DNA of 64,000 nt from Caulobacteraceae bacterium (GTDB lineage Bacteria; Pseudomonadota; Alphaproteobacteria; Caulobacterales; Aquidulcibacteraceae): the NCBI GenBank assembly GCA_009773335.1, contig WRPF01000010.1:1-64000 (forward strand), in the 5' to 3' direction. Below are positions 1 through 8,368 of this stretch, one piece after another. How positions within the stretch are numbered: position 1 is the stretch's first letter; each line of letters starts with the position of its first letter. A program made the position numbers and the translations under genes. Under the pieces are notes generated by a model. That model made no database searches. It saw nothing but the letters and a program-made list of their open reading frames with translations, and was not told the DNA's origin.

Positions 1-296
1 GGCGCCGCTGCGGGCACGGCGATGCGCCCGGAGCCGAGGCACGCCAGAAAGCTCGCGACGAACGCCGGCCCCGGCGGGTGGGCGACGATCACGCGGTCGC
101 CGCGTCGTGTGCGCGCGATCAGTTGCGACGCTTCCGCCTGCACGGCGGCGCGCAGGTCCGCCCGGCTCCACGTCAGGCTGAGTTGCTGATCGCCCCGCCA
201 GCGCACAAACTCGAACGCCGTCTCCGCGCCGCCGGCGGCGAGCGCTGCGACTACGCACATGTCATCACTGGAGAAATTCGACAGAACACAACTCAT
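1..296 (-). CDS. Acyl-AMP ligase (AMP-binding enzyme), N-terminal part only
   Basis: Reads leftward off the window edge, so only about the first 98 residues are present. The stretch GDRVIVAHPPGPAFVASF followed by a Gly-rich segment ending in AVPA matches the early part of fatty-acyl-AMP ligases and related adenylating enzymes, where a GDRV(L/I)...PPG...F motif precedes the first nucleotide-binding core. Such enzymes activate a carboxylic acid with ATP to give an acyl-adenylate. The catalytic motifs lie outside the window, so substrate and ligase subtype cannot be told. The start at 296 (MSCVLSNFSS) is preferred; an in-frame ATG at 260 is the alternative. It is divergent from the SDR gene at 428, with about 130 bases between them. 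Confidence 0.7.
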   Translation of the reverse strand, partial: MSCVLSNFSSDDMCVVAALAAGGAETAFEFVRWRGDQQLSLTWSRADLRAAVQAEASQLIARTRRGDRVIVAHPPGPAFVASFLACLGSGRIAVPAAA

Positions 297-427
297 GCGC
301 GAATATTCAGCATATGCGCGCATTGCGTGTCAATGCGTTTGATGCACGTCCCGGTTGCTGGTCGCGCCATCGCTTGACCCGCGCAACGTCAACCGCGCAC
401 GTTTCCCGAAACATCAGGAGGCGACGC

Positions 428-1165
428 GTGGGCGATCTGGATTTCACGGGCAAGACGGTGCTCGTCGTCGGCGGCTCAAGCGGCATCGGCAACGGCATCG
501 CGCACGCGTTCAAGGCGCGCGGCGCATCGGTGCATGTGTGGGGCACGCGCGCCACGGTGGCGGACTATGCGGGGGAGGAGGGCTCCGGTCTTTCCGGGCT
601 CGGCTACGCGCAGGTCGACGTGTCGGATTTCGATGCGGTGGCGGCGGTCAGGCCAGCGTTCACGTCGCTCGATGTTCTCGTGCTCGCGCAGGGCACGGTG
701 ATCTACCGGCGCGGCGAGTTCGAGATGGCAGGCTTCCAGAAGGTCATGGACGTAAACCTCGGAAGCATCATGGCGTGCGCGACGAAGTTCCATCCGATGC
801 TGAAGGCGGCGAAGGGATCGCTGATCACCATCAGTTCGACGGCGGCCTATCACGCCACCATCGGCAACCCGGCGTACAATGCCTCGAAGGCGGGCGCGGT
901 TGGACTGACGCGCACGCTGGCGGTTTCGTGGGCCGGCGACGGCATCCGCGTGAACGGCATCGCGCCGGGGCTTGTCGACACGAAGCTCACCCGCGTCACC
1001 ACGCAAAATCCAGAACGTCTCGCGGCGTCGTTGCAGGGCATTCCGGCCAAACGCCTCGGCACGCCGGAGGACATGGCGGGCGTTGCCCTGTTTCTCGCCT
1101 CGCCCTTGTCTGCATATGTCTATGGCCAGACCATCCCCGTCGATGGCGGTCTGATCCTCAGCTGA
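428..1165 (+). CDS. Short-chain dehydrogenase/reductase (SDR)
   Basis: A 245-aa classical SDR, the usual length for the family. The nucleotide-binding loop GGSSGIG is at residues 15-21, the catalytic Ser lies in TISSTAAYH, and the Tyr-Lys pair is in YNASK near residue 150. The C-terminal VDGG motif is typical. It should be an NAD(P)H-dependent cytosolic oxidoreductase; the substrate is not evident. The GTG start at 428 is chosen because AGGAGG sits about 6 bases upstream and the protein then begins right before the Rossmann strand; an upstream in-frame start would add a non-conserved leader. It is followed after 18 bases by the YceI lipoprotein gene, so the two may be co-transcribed. Confidence 0.9.
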   Translation: MGDLDFTGKTVLVVGGSSGIGNGIAHAFKARGASVHVWGTRATVADYAGEEGSGLSGLGYAQVDVSDFDAVAAVRPAFTSLDVLVLAQGTVIYRRGEFEMAGFQKVMDVNLGSIMACATKFHPMLKAAKGSLITISSTAAYHATIGNPAYNASKAGAVGLTRTLAVSWAGDGIRVNGIAPGLVDTKLTRVTTQNPERLAASLQGIPAKRLGTPEDMAGVALFLASPLSAYVYGQTIPVDGGLILS

Positions 1166-1183
1166 GTTTTCGGGAGAACAGAG

Positions 1184-1879
1184 ATGATGAAGAAGATCAT
1201 GGCGGCCAGCCTGATGGCCGTGCTTGCAGCCTGCACGCCGGCCGCGCAGAAGGCGCCGGAAGCGGCGGCCCCCGCAGCGCCCGAGGCGCCGGTCGTCGCG
1301 GATATTCCCGCAGGCGAATACAAGCTCGACAGGACGCACGCGACGCTGCTGTTCCGGGTCAACCACCTCGGCTTCTCAAACTACACCGGCCGCTTCGAGA
1401 AGTTCGACGCCACGCTGCAGCTCGATCCGGCGAATCTCGCGGCAGCCAGCGTGACCGCGACGGTCGATCCTGCGTCGCTCGCGGTGCCCGCGCCGCCGCC
1501 GGGATTCATGGCGGAGCTGAAGGGGCCGCAGTTTCTCGATACGGCGAAGTTCCGCGAGATCACGTTCCGCTCAACGAAGGTGGAGCCGACGGGCGCGAAC
1601 ACGGCGCGCATCACCGGCGATTTCACGCTGCACGGCGTCACGCTGCCTGTGGTGCTCGACGCCACGTACAATGGCGGCTGGCGCGGCATGGAGATGGATC
1701 CCCACGCGCGAATCGGTTTCTCCGCGCACGGCACGGTGAAGCGCGCGGCGCACGGCATCACCTACGGCGTGCCCGCGCCGGGCACGACGATGGGCGTGAG
1801 CGATGACGTCGAAGTCATCATCGAGGCGGAGTTCACCGGCCCGCCGATGGCGCCGCCTGCTGCTGCGCCGACGAAGTAA
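1184..1879 (+). CDS. YceI-family lipoprotein
   Basis: A 231-aa protein with a lipoprotein signal (MKKIMAASLMAVLAAC; lipobox LAAC) and an Ala/Pro/Glu-rich linker to about residue 45. The YceI fold follows: GEYKLDRTHATLLFRVNH at the start, the FTLHGVTLPV segment near residue 150, and the HGI...PAPGTTMGVSDDVEV end. YceI proteins are lipocalin-like periplasmic barrels thought to bind isoprenoid or amphiphilic ligands; the exact role here is unknown. The lipobox predicts membrane attachment in the periplasm. It ends 4 bases from the convergent hydrolase gene. Confidence 0.88.
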   Translation: MMKKIMAASLMAVLAACTPAAQKAPEAAAPAAPEAPVVADIPAGEYKLDRTHATLLFRVNHLGFSNYTGRFEKFDATLQLDPANLAAASVTATVDPASLAVPAPPPGFMAELKGPQFLDTAKFREITFRSTKVEPTGANTARITGDFTLHGVTLPVVLDATYNGGWRGMEMDPHARIGFSAHGTVKRAAHGITYGVPAPGTTMGVSDDVEVIIEAEFTGPPMAPPAAAPTK

Positions 1880-1882
1880 CGC

Positions 1883-3037
1883 TCACCCAAAGTCGCGGTC
1901 GTCGAGCCATCCGCCGACGGCCGCGACCGCTCTCGGCAGCAGATCGCGACGCTCCACGTAATAGTGGTCGGCCTGTTCGATGTGGACGATGGACTTGTCC
2001 TTCGATCCGAGCGCGTCGAACAGGCGCTGCGCGTGGCTGGGCGTGCAGGCGAGGTCGGCGGTGTTGTTGATCACCAGCGACGGGCAGGAGATGCGCGCGG
2101 CGTTGAGCACGCCGTTGGCGCGGCTTTCATCGTAGCTCCACTGCGAGAGCCATGAGCGCAGCGTGGTGAAGCGGCCGAGGCCGACGGGGCCGTCGTTGGC
2201 GATGCGCGGATCGCCGAGATAGCACGTGCCGGGGCGGCGGTCGGAGGGATCCTGCGCGGGATCGAGCCAGCGCACGTCGCACATGGTGCCCTGCACGACG
2301 AAGCAGCGCTCGGCGTCCGGCGCGCCGGCGGCCTTCAACGTAGCGAGGCCGGTCTTTGCGCGCGCGGTGATGCGCCGGTTGCGCGCGATCTGCGCGGCGC
2401 GGAAGCGGGCGACGAAGTCGGCCGTGTACGGCGGCTGGTTGGGGCAGGCGGGATCGTGGATGTTCAGCTCCACGTCGCGCTCGAGCGGCCTGTCTTCATC
2501 GAGGATGGAAGGATCGAGCCACTCCGTCATCGTCACAGAACGCGAGATGTGCGCGGCCAGCAGCATCACGCCATCCACAGGCTGCAGGTTCGCGCCGACG
2601 AGATCGACCTCGTCGCCGGCAGGCGTCGTCGTGATCGTCGGGCGCTCGGCCTGGTCCTGGTAGAACATCGACAGCGAGCCGCCGCCGGACCAGCCGCCGA
2701 GAATGACTTTCTCGTAGCCGAAGCGCGTCTTGAGATCGGCGATGCACGCGCCGAGATCGAGAACGCATTTCTCCATGATCAGCGCCGCGTCGTTCCCGCG
2801 GTAGCGGGGGTTACAGTAGATGACGTGGCGGCCCGCATGCGCGAGGGCGCTGACCAGCGGCAGGAACGCGCCGCCGCCGATGGGGTGGCTGAAGAGGATG
2901 ACGGTCTTCGATGCGCCGGCTTCCGGCCGGATGCGCATGCACTCGACGAACACCTGCCCCGTGGGGCCGCCGTAGACCTCCTTCAGCTTGCTCGTGTCGG
3001 CATGGACAAACCCGTACGGCTCGCGCACCACAGACAT
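1883..3037 (-). CDS. Alpha/beta-hydrolase fold protein
   Basis: A 384-aa protein. An oxyanion-type segment FSHPIGGG is followed by the nucleophile elbow GWSGGGS, a candidate acid residue in NNTADLACTP and a terminal His in EQADHYYVERR, giving a plausible Ser-Asp-His triad in the correct order. No signal peptide is visible, so a cytosolic esterase or hydrolase is likely. The ATG at 3037 is preferred because GGAGGA lies just upstream; that motif sits inside the few codons that would be added by the next ATG at 3049. It is divergent from the VOC gene at 3164. The substrate cannot be named. Confidence 0.8.
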   Translation of the reverse strand: MSVVREPYGFVHADTSKLKEVYGGPTGQVFVECMRIRPEAGASKTVILFSHPIGGGAFLPLVSALAHAGRHVIYCNPRYRGNDAALIMEKCVLDLGACIADLKTRFGYEKVILGGWSGGGSLSMFYQDQAERPTITTTPAGDEVDLVGANLQPVDGVMLLAAHISRSVTMTEWLDPSILDEDRPLERDVELNIHDPACPNQPPYTADFVARFRAAQIARNRRITARAKTGLATLKAAGAPDAERCFVVQGTMCDVRWLDPAQDPSDRRPGTCYLGDPRIANDGPVGLGRFTTLRSWLSQWSYDESRANGVLNAARISCPSLVINNTADLACTPSHAQRLFDALGSKDKSIVHIEQADHYYVERRDLLPRAVAAVGGWLDDRDFG

Positions 3038-3163
3038 GACTTCCTCCATCGTATTCGTCTTGCTTGCTCGCGTCTTCCGTCTTGGCTACTCGACGGTGAG
3101 CCGGCTTCCCAATGGTTTTCGCCTGCCGCTAGGGCAGGGTCGAACGGACGGAGGAACGACGCC

Positions 3164-3865
3164 ATGGCCCAGCAGACTGCGCAGCAACCGAACGGCATCC
3201 ACCACCTCGCCTTCATGGCGGGCGACATCAAGAAGCACATCGCGTTCTTCTCGCAGGTGATGGGATGTCCGCTCGTGGCGCTGTTCGACATGCACGGCGT
3301 GCCCGGCGGCCTGCACGCCTTTCTGCGCATGAACGATCACTCGTATTTCTCGATCGTGCAGCTGCCGGACGTGGACAAAATTCCGATCGAACTCGGCGTG
3401 ACGCACGCGGGACGCGGCGAGATGCCGTGTGCGGCGGGCACGCTGCAGCATCTGGCGTTCAACGTCGACACCGACGCCGATCTCGTCGCCATGCGCGACC
3501 GCATCCGCAGCCACGGCGTCAACGTCATCGGCCCGATCGACCACGGTCTGTGCCGCTCGATCTATTTCGCGGGGCCCGATCACCTCGCGCTCGAAGTCGC
3601 CACCTCGACCGTCGGCATCGACGCGGCGCGCTGGATCGATCCGACGACGCTGGAAAAGGCGGGCATCACCGCCGAGGAAGCCGCGCGCTTCAAGGCGCCT
3701 GCGCCTTACGCGGGCCCGAGCCCGCTGCCGCAGCCGGCCTACGATCCGTCGAAGCCGCACATGGCCTACCCCGAAGAGACCTACAAGATGATGATCGCGA
3801 TCCCCGACGAGGTGATCACGAAGTCGGCGTCCTATGCGGAACCGCCGGTGAAGGCGTCTGTGTAG
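3164..3865 (+). CDS. VOC-family (glyoxalase/dioxygenase-like) metalloprotein
   Basis: A 233-aa protein with a vicinal-oxygen-chelate fold. The module starts with GIHHLAFMAGDI, a second half begins at LQHLAFNVDTD, and LALEVATS supplies the usual Glu, so two His and one Glu metal ligands can be assigned. The length and the C-terminal proline-rich tail (about 60 residues) resemble uncharacterised VOC proteins of aromatic-compound or lipid catabolism rather than lactoylglutathione lyase. GGAGG lies 8-12 bases before the ATG. It is divergent from an alpha/beta hydrolase, a pairing often seen in degradative loci, but no substrate can be inferred. Confidence 0.82.
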   Translation: MAQQTAQQPNGIHHLAFMAGDIKKHIAFFSQVMGCPLVALFDMHGVPGGLHAFLRMNDHSYFSIVQLPDVDKIPIELGVTHAGRGEMPCAAGTLQHLAFNVDTDADLVAMRDRIRSHGVNVIGPIDHGLCRSIYFAGPDHLALEVATSTVGIDAARWIDPTTLEKAGITAEEAARFKAPAPYAGPSPLPQPAYDPSKPHMAYPEETYKMMIAIPDEVITKSASYAEPPVKASV

Positions 3866-4029
3866 CGGGCGGCCTCAACCGGACGACGATCTTCAGATCG
3901 CCCCGAGGCCTTGTGCCAGGAGGTTGTCTCCGGGCTTGCGCACGAGATGCCCGCCCGCGTCAGCGCAAGCATGGCCGCGGCGCCTGCGCCTATTTCCGCG
4001 CGGTGTTTCGCGCGATCCACCCGGCGGTT

Positions 4030-4374
4030 CTATTCTTCACGCCACTGGGCCACAGCTTCCATCGCCTGCGCAGCGTACATGACGCTGGGCCCGGCTCCCA
4101 TGTAGACGGCGAGGCCCATGCACTCGGCGATCTCCGCGTCCGAAGCGCCCGCCTTGACTGCAGCCTTTGCGTGAAACGTGATACAGGCGTCGCATCGCAC
4201 GGCGACGGAGATCGCGAGCGCGACGAGTTCCTTGGTCTTGGTATCGAGGGCGTTTGTCTTGAGCGCCGCCTGCGCCATCTGGCTGAAGCCCTTCATGACG
4301 TCCGGTTGCGCCGTGCGCAGCGCCGCCACGAGCGGATTGAGTTCGTCTGCTATCTGCGGCCATTGCTTGTGCAT
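4030..4374 (-). CDS. AhpD-like / carboxymuconolactone decarboxylase-family protein
   Basis: A 114-aa protein of the AhpD/CMD fold. The CxxC...H active-site pattern is present as RCDACITFHAKAA, which in AhpD-like proteins forms a thiol peroxidase or disulfide-reductase centre. The rest (TKELVALAISVAV, then GASDAEIAECMGLAVYMG) is typical of the family. The mapping to AhpD-like rather than true carboxymuconolactone decarboxylase rests on the CxxC. It lies about 60 bases downstream of the ferredoxin reductase on the same strand, at the edge of the sulfide-oxidation locus, which fits a role in thiol or persulfide redox chemistry, though that is inference. Confidence 0.85.
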   Translation of the reverse strand: MHKQWPQIADELNPLVAALRTAQPDVMKGFSQMAQAALKTNALDTKTKELVALAISVAVRCDACITFHAKAAVKAGASDAEIAECMGLAVYMGAGPSVMYAAQAMEAVAQWREE

Positions 4375-4436
4375 GTGGTCTCCTTTGCCAATCTGCAGCT
4401 GTTGATGTTTGCGAATGAAGCGCCGGGAGGCCGACC

Positions 4437-5375
4437 TCAGCCGGCGAATGCCTTCTCGATAACGAACTCCGCAGGCGCCGAATTGGCGCCCTCCCGGAAT
4501 CCCGCCGCGGAGAGCAGCGCGTGAACATCCTGGATCATCGCGAGCGAGCCGCAGATCATGACCCTGTCGCGCGTTGGATCAAGCGGCGCGATCGCGAGGT
4601 CCGTGAACAGCTTTCCTGTCGCGATCAGGTCCGTGATCCGCCCTGTGTGTTCGCAGGCGTCGCGCGTGCAACTCGTGTAGAGCGTCACCCTGGAGCGCGC
4701 GAGATCGCCGACGAGCGGGTCCTCCGGAAGCGTTTTCACGATCTCGTGGCTGTATTCCAGTTCCGCGTCCAGCCGGCATGTGTGCGTGACGACGACTTCC
4801 TCGAACTTCGAGTACGTCTCGGGCTCTCTCAGCAGGCTCGCGAACGGCGCGAAGCCTGTTCCTGTTGAAATCAGGAAGAGGCGTTTGCCGGGAGTCAGCG
4901 CGTCCAGAACGAGAGTCCCGGTGGGCTTGCGCGCGATCAGAACTTCATCGCCGGGCTTGATATGTTGCAGTCTCGACGTGAGGGGGCCGTTCGGCGCCTT
5001 GATGGAATAGAACTCAAGCTCGTCGTCCCAGGCCGGCGAAGCGATCGAATATGCGCGCAGGAGCGGCGCCCCTGTTTCCTTGCGCAGGCCGATCATCACG
5101 AACTCGCCGGACCGGAAGCGGAACGCCTGCGGGCGCGTCAGGCGGAACTTGAAGAGGCGGTCGGTATAGTGGCGAATGCTCGTCACGCGCTCGACCGTGT
5201 ACGCGCTGGGGGTGGCGACGGGATCTGCGGCCTGTTGCGAGGCGTGATGGAGGGGCGAGGGCCTTGGCGCAAGTGGAGCCGGCGCGGCCGCAAGCCGCGC
5301 TTCAGCGGGCGGTCGTTGGGCGCCGAAGAGACGGGAGAACCAGTTCGGGCTGTTTCTGTGACGGGGCGACTTCAA
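4437..5375 (-). CDS. fpr: Ferredoxin--NADP+ reductase (flavoprotein)
   Basis: A 312-aa protein: a proline/alanine-rich N-terminal extension of about 55 residues not found in standard Fpr, then an FAD-binding barrel with the RAYSIASP motif and an NADP-binding domain with STGTGFAPFASLLREPETY and MICGSLAMIQDV. It ends in EFVIEKAFAG, close to the aromatic C-terminus typical of bacterial Fpr. It transfers electrons between NADPH and ferredoxin or flavodoxin. The FSRLFG segment and the extension may be a localisation or docking tail. It faces the ArsR-type regulator across a roughly 180-base gap that holds an 11-bp inverted repeat, so it may belong to the same sulfide-responsive regulon. Confidence 0.87.
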   Translation of the reverse strand: MKSPRHRNSPNWFSRLFGAQRPPAEARLAAAPAPLAPRPSPLHHASQQAADPVATPSAYTVERVTSIRHYTDRLFKFRLTRPQAFRFRSGEFVMIGLRKETGAPLLRAYSIASPAWDDELEFYSIKAPNGPLTSRLQHIKPGDEVLIARKPTGTLVLDALTPGKRLFLISTGTGFAPFASLLREPETYSKFEEVVVTHTCRLDAELEYSHEIVKTLPEDPLVGDLARSRVTLYTSCTRDACEHTGRITDLIATGKLFTDLAIAPLDPTRDRVMICGSLAMIQDVHALLSAAGFREGANSAPAEFVIEKAFAG

Positions 5376-5524
5376 GGGCGTTAGCTCTCTGATGGGCGAG
5401 TCATGGACTGAAACATGGTCTGCCTAGGGCGTCGGAACGTTAACGATATTGATTGCGGTCAATTGCATGCATCGCGCTCCGAGCGGAGCGGATTGCGCGC
5501 GCGCCGGCCGATATGTAAGTAGTA

Positions 5525-5535
5525 GCTAAATTAGC
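5525..5535. promoter_or_regulatory. Small inverted repeat upstream of the ArsR regulator
   Basis: GCTAA-A-TTAGC is a perfect palindrome with a one-base centre. It lies 22 bases before the ATG of the SqrR/BigR-like regulator and in the promoter region shared with the divergent ferredoxin reductase. ArsR proteins bind short AT-containing palindromes in their own promoters, so this is a candidate operator; no second copy was seen near the other ArsR gene. Confidence 0.35.
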
Positions 5536-5557
5536 GCAACTCTTGAAAAGGTGTGAC

Positions 5558-5932
5558 ATGGCGCGCAGCGCCCTATCGAGCAAGACAACGATTTCGCGCG
5601 TCAAGCCGATGGCCGGGCGCAGCGTGAAGCCCTCGCCGGTCAAGCATCTTGAGCCGCGGGTGGTTGAGGCTACGCGGTTGCTGAAGCTCCTGTCGAACGA
5701 GCAGCGGCTCACGGTGTTGTGCCGGTTGAGCGATGGCGAACTGTCGGTGACGCAGCTGGGCGAGTTCGTGGATCTTAGCCAGTCGGCGTTGTCCCAGCAT
5801 CTCGCCAAGATGCGCGCCGACGGGCTCGTCGCCACACGCAGGGACGCCCAGACGATCTATTATCGCCTCGCAGACCCCATCGCCGAGCGTCTGATCTCCG
5901 TGCTCTGCGAACTCTACGGCGGGCATCGCTGA
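5558..5932 (+). CDS. ArsR-family regulator, BigR/SqrR-like persulfide sensor
   Basis: A 124-aa winged-helix protein. The recognition region is LSQSALSQHLAKMRADGL, followed by the wing TRRDAQTIYYRL. Two cysteines sit at residues 55 (TVLCRLSDG) and 117 (SVLCELYGG), the positions used by BigR, YgaV and SqrR to form a di- or tetrasulfide bridge that releases DNA when sulfide or persulfide accumulates. The ATG at 5558 is preferred over a TTG at 5543. Neighbours include DUF2892, thioredoxin and sulfide:quinone reductase genes, which fits a repressor of sulfide detoxification. The N-terminal 35 residues are basic and not part of the fold. Confidence 0.87.
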   Translation: MARSALSSKTTISRVKPMAGRSVKPSPVKHLEPRVVEATRLLKLLSNEQRLTVLCRLSDGELSVTQLGEFVDLSQSALSQHLAKMRADGLVATRRDAQTIYYRLADPIAERLISVLCELYGGHR

Positions 5933-5960
5933 GCCGGGCTCATGGGGCGCGCCGGACAAT

Positions 5961-6164
5961 TCACTTGAAGGCTGTACCGGGCTTCACGCCGAGGCGCTTG
6001 AACAACATGGCCGCCGGGCAGAAGCCCGTGAAGGCCGCCTGGAACATATTCGCCCCCGCAAATGCCGTAAGCCAAAGCCAGTTGGGATGAACGAAGTGCG
6101 CGAGCGCGAGGCTCGCGAGGACGACAAGGCCGGCGAAGGCCATCACGCTGCGGTCGAGTGTCAT
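5961..6164 (-). CDS. DUF2892 / YgaP-like small membrane protein
   Basis: A 67-aa protein matching the DUF2892 domain, the transmembrane part of rhodanese proteins such as YgaP. It starts with TLDRSVMAFAGL, has two hydrophobic helices, and contains the characteristic FTGFCPAAMLFKRLGV segment. In other genomes it is often fused to, or next to, a rhodanese domain; here the rhodanese is a separate gene at 8369. It lies 10 bases downstream of thioredoxin 2 and is probably the last gene of the leftward sqr-trxC-DUF2892 operon. The Cys in FTGFCP may take part in sulfur handling, which is inference. Confidence 0.88.
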   Translation of the reverse strand: MTLDRSVMAFAGLVVLASLALAHFVHPNWLWLTAFAGANMFQAAFTGFCPAAMLFKRLGVKPGTAFK

Positions 6165-6174
6165 GGGAGTGCTC

Positions 6175-6633
6175 CTAGGGTTGGGTGCGGCTGGTCGCGG
6201 AAGGGAGGCTCGAACGGATCCATGCGCCGACGGCCGCGCTCGTCATCACGCCTGCTTGCCGTGCGATTTCGTTTCCGTCGTTGAACAGGATCAGCGCGGG
6301 GATGCCGCGGACGCCGAGCCGGGCGGGCGCACCGTTCCTGTCGGCGTCCAGTTTCAGGAATACGGCCTGGCCCGCAAAGTCACGCGCGGCCTGCGCGAAG
6401 TGCGGAGCCATGGTGCGGCAGGGGCCGCACCACGGGGCCCATACATCAACGAGCACTGGTCCCTTCGTGTGTTTCAGATGGTTTGCGAACGCCGTGTCAT
6501 CGACATCCACCGGCGCGCCGGTCACGAGCAGTGTGTGGCACTGTCCGCATCTGGCGGCGGTTGTGTCCTTGCCGGCCGCGATCCTGTTCGCGACGCCGCA
6601 GCCTGTGCACACGATTTGTCTCAATGTGTCCAT
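6175..6633 (-). CDS. trxC: Thioredoxin 2 (zinc-ribbon thioredoxin)
   Basis: A 152-aa protein. An N-terminal zinc ribbon has CxxC pairs at residues 9/12 and 29/32, followed by a thioredoxin domain with the active site WCGPC (Cys 69 and 72). This is the standard TrxC layout and length. It reduces cytosolic disulfides and can also reduce protein persulfides, which suits its position 7 bases downstream of sulfide:quinone reductase and 10 bases upstream of DUF2892 in one leftward operon. Confidence 0.92.
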   Translation of the reverse strand: MDTLRQIVCTGCGVANRIAAGKDTTAARCGQCHTLLVTGAPVDVDDTAFANHLKHTKGPVLVDVWAPWCGPCRTMAPHFAQAARDFAGQAVFLKLDADRNGAPARLGVRGIPALILFNDGNEIARQAGVMTSAAVGAWIRSSLPSATSRTQP

Positions 6634-6640
6634 GCGCGCC

Positions 6641-7912
6641 TCAGTCCTTGAGCTTGTCGATGCCGAGCGTGTTCATCACGAGCTTCTCGTAAAACGGCTC
6701 GCTCTCGCCCTTGCGCATCTTGCTGAGGAAGTACCTTTCGAAGGCGATCTTCGCCAGGTGCACCCATTTGCCCTCGGCAGACCAGTTGACGTTGCGCGGC
6801 GGGATCTGCGGCTGGGCGACGAACGCGACGCCGCCGTCGCCGAAATCCGCGATGCAGACGGCGTTCCAGGTCGCCTCGGTGTCTGGCTCCTTGCCGCGCA
6901 GGAGCGCGCCGATGTTGTGGGCGGTCGCGGTGACCATCGATTCGATCATGAAGCCGGTCTTCGGCACGCCCACGGGGACGGGCGTCTTGCCCATGGGCGG
7001 GATGGCGACGGTGACGCCGATGCTGAAGATGTTCGGGAACGCAGGGTTGCGCTGATGCTTGTCGATCAGCACGAAGCCACGCGGGTTGACGAGGCCTTCA
7101 ATGTTGCGGATCGCCTCGACGCCGCGGAATGCCGGCAGCAGCATGGAAAAGCCGAAGGGCAGGTCGTGGGTCGCGCGCACGGCGCCGTCCTCGCCGACTT
7201 CCTCGACGTGCATCTTTCCGGGCTCGACCTTCGTCACGCGCGCGTTGGTGATCCACTTGATGTGGCGGTTGCGCATCTCGCTTTCGAGCAGGCCCTTGGT
7301 GTCGCCGACGCCGTCGAGGCCGAGGTGGCCGATGTAAGGCTCGGCCGTGACGAACGTCATCGGCACCTTGTCGCGGATCTTGCGACGCCGGAGTTCTGTA
7401 TCGAGGATCATGGCGAATTCGTAAGCCGGCCCATAGCACGATGCGCCTTGCACGGCGCCGACGACGATGGGCCCCGGCGCCTTGCAGAACGCTTCGAAGG
7501 CCTCAGCGGTCTTTGACGCATGATCGACGTGGCAGATGGAATGGGTATTGGCGCTTGGCCCGAACCCTTCGATTTCGTCGAAGGCGAGATCCGGTCCGGT
7601 GGCGATGACGAGATAGTCATAAGGGATGGATTGCCCGTCATCGAGCTGCACGCGGTTTTCTGTCGGGTGGACCCGCTTGGCGCCGACGGGAATGAAATTG
7701 ATGCCCTTCTTCTTCATGACGCCCGGCAGCTTGATCTCGATCGCCTTGCGGGTGCGCCAGCTGACCGCGACCCACGGATTCGATGGCACGAAGTGATAGG
7801 TGTCGCCCTTGGAGATCACCGTCAGACGATCCTTGGAGCGCAACTGCGCCTTGATCTCATATGCGGCTATGACGCCTCCGAGGCCCGCGCCCAGCACCAC
7901 GACTTCAGCCAT
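6641..7912 (-). CDS. sqr: Sulfide:quinone oxidoreductase
   Basis: A 423-aa FAD flavoprotein beginning VVVLGAGLGGVIAAYEIK, the FAD dinucleotide-binding motif. Cysteines lie in THSICHVDHA, QGASCYGPAYEFA and NAVCIADFGDGG, matching the three redox cysteines of classical bacterial SQR. It oxidises sulfide to polysulfide or persulfide on the membrane and passes electrons to quinone. A hydrophobic/amphipathic C-terminal stretch (KIAFERYFLSKMR) fits monotopic membrane attachment. It is the first gene of the leftward operon and diverges from an ArsR regulator 100 bases away. A related FAD-dependent oxidoreductase cannot be fully excluded, but the gene neighbourhood strongly favours SQR. Confidence 0.9.
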   Translation of the reverse strand: MAEVVVLGAGLGGVIAAYEIKAQLRSKDRLTVISKGDTYHFVPSNPWVAVSWRTRKAIEIKLPGVMKKKGINFIPVGAKRVHPTENRVQLDDGQSIPYDYLVIATGPDLAFDEIEGFGPSANTHSICHVDHASKTAEAFEAFCKAPGPIVVGAVQGASCYGPAYEFAMILDTELRRRKIRDKVPMTFVTAEPYIGHLGLDGVGDTKGLLESEMRNRHIKWITNARVTKVEPGKMHVEEVGEDGAVRATHDLPFGFSMLLPAFRGVEAIRNIEGLVNPRGFVLIDKHQRNPAFPNIFSIGVTVAIPPMGKTPVPVGVPKTGFMIESMVTATAHNIGALLRGKEPDTEATWNAVCIADFGDGGVAFVAQPQIPPRNVNWSAEGKWVHLAKIAFERYFLSKMRKGESEPFYEKLVMNTLGIDKLKD

Positions 7913-7983
7913 TCTCGCCTCCCTTTATCGACTGCGGTGCATCGGCCCGTCCGGCTGGGCGCCGCCCGCATCCTGCTTGACTA

Positions 7984-8013
7984 TATATGCGTAAGAACGT
8001 ATATGCGCAAGAA
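7984..8013. promoter_or_regulatory. Tandem 14-bp repeat in the sqr/arsR divergent promoter
   Basis: TATATGCGTAAGAA at 7984-7997 recurs as TATATGCGCAAGAA at 8000-8013, a 16-bp period with one mismatch. The repeat lies between divergent sqr and the ArsR regulator and runs into the regulator's start codon. Side-by-side sites on one DNA face would suit binding by the adjacent ArsR dimer(s). This is the only repeated structure in the intergenic region; the operator role is inferred. Confidence 0.45.
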
Positions 8014-8357
8014 TGAATTTAGCATTCGGTGATATGCATCGGGCGGCGGACGAGGCGAGCGAACTCCTGAAGGCGCTTGCCAGTCCACACCGGCTCTTGA
8101 TCGTGTGCCGGCTGATCGAGGGCGAGCAGACGGTCGGCGCGCTCGCCGCAACCCTCGGCGTCCGCGAGTCTCTCGTTTCGCAGCATCTCGCCGTCCTTCG
8201 TCGTGAGCGCATCGTGAGCGCGCGCCGCGATGGCCAGTCGATGCACTATGCGGTCTCCAGCCCCCGCGCGCGCGCAGTGGTGGAGACGATCGCCCGACAA
8301 TTCTGTGCGCCGGTTGCGGCTTGCGACCTTGCGCTGGATCAACCTCAGGACCTTTGA
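8013..8357 (+). CDS. ArsR-family regulator, second SqrR/BigR-like persulfide sensor
   Basis: A 114-aa winged-helix protein with VRESLVSQHLAVLRRERIVS as the recognition region and RRDGQSMHYAV as the wing. Cys32 (IVCRLIEG) and Cys98 (RQFCAPV) are 66 residues apart, the same spacing as the sensing pair of SqrR, and there is an extra Cys104. It is divergent from sqr and 11 bases upstream of a rhodanese gene, with which it likely forms an operon. It differs clearly from the regulator at 5558, so the locus has two separate sulfide sensors. The start at 8013 lies right after tandem repeats; ATG at 8034 is an alternative. Confidence 0.87.
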   Translation: MNLAFGDMHRAADEASELLKALASPHRLLIVCRLIEGEQTVGALAATLGVRESLVSQHLAVLRRERIVSARRDGQSMHYAVSSPRARAVVETIARQFCAPVAACDLALDQPQDL

Positions 8358-8368
8358 AGGAGAAGAGC

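Noticed and set aside
476-1366. 296-codon minus-strand frame opposite the SDR gene
   Set aside because: Arg-rich shadow frame; the plus-strand SDR carries the family motifs and a good ribosome site.
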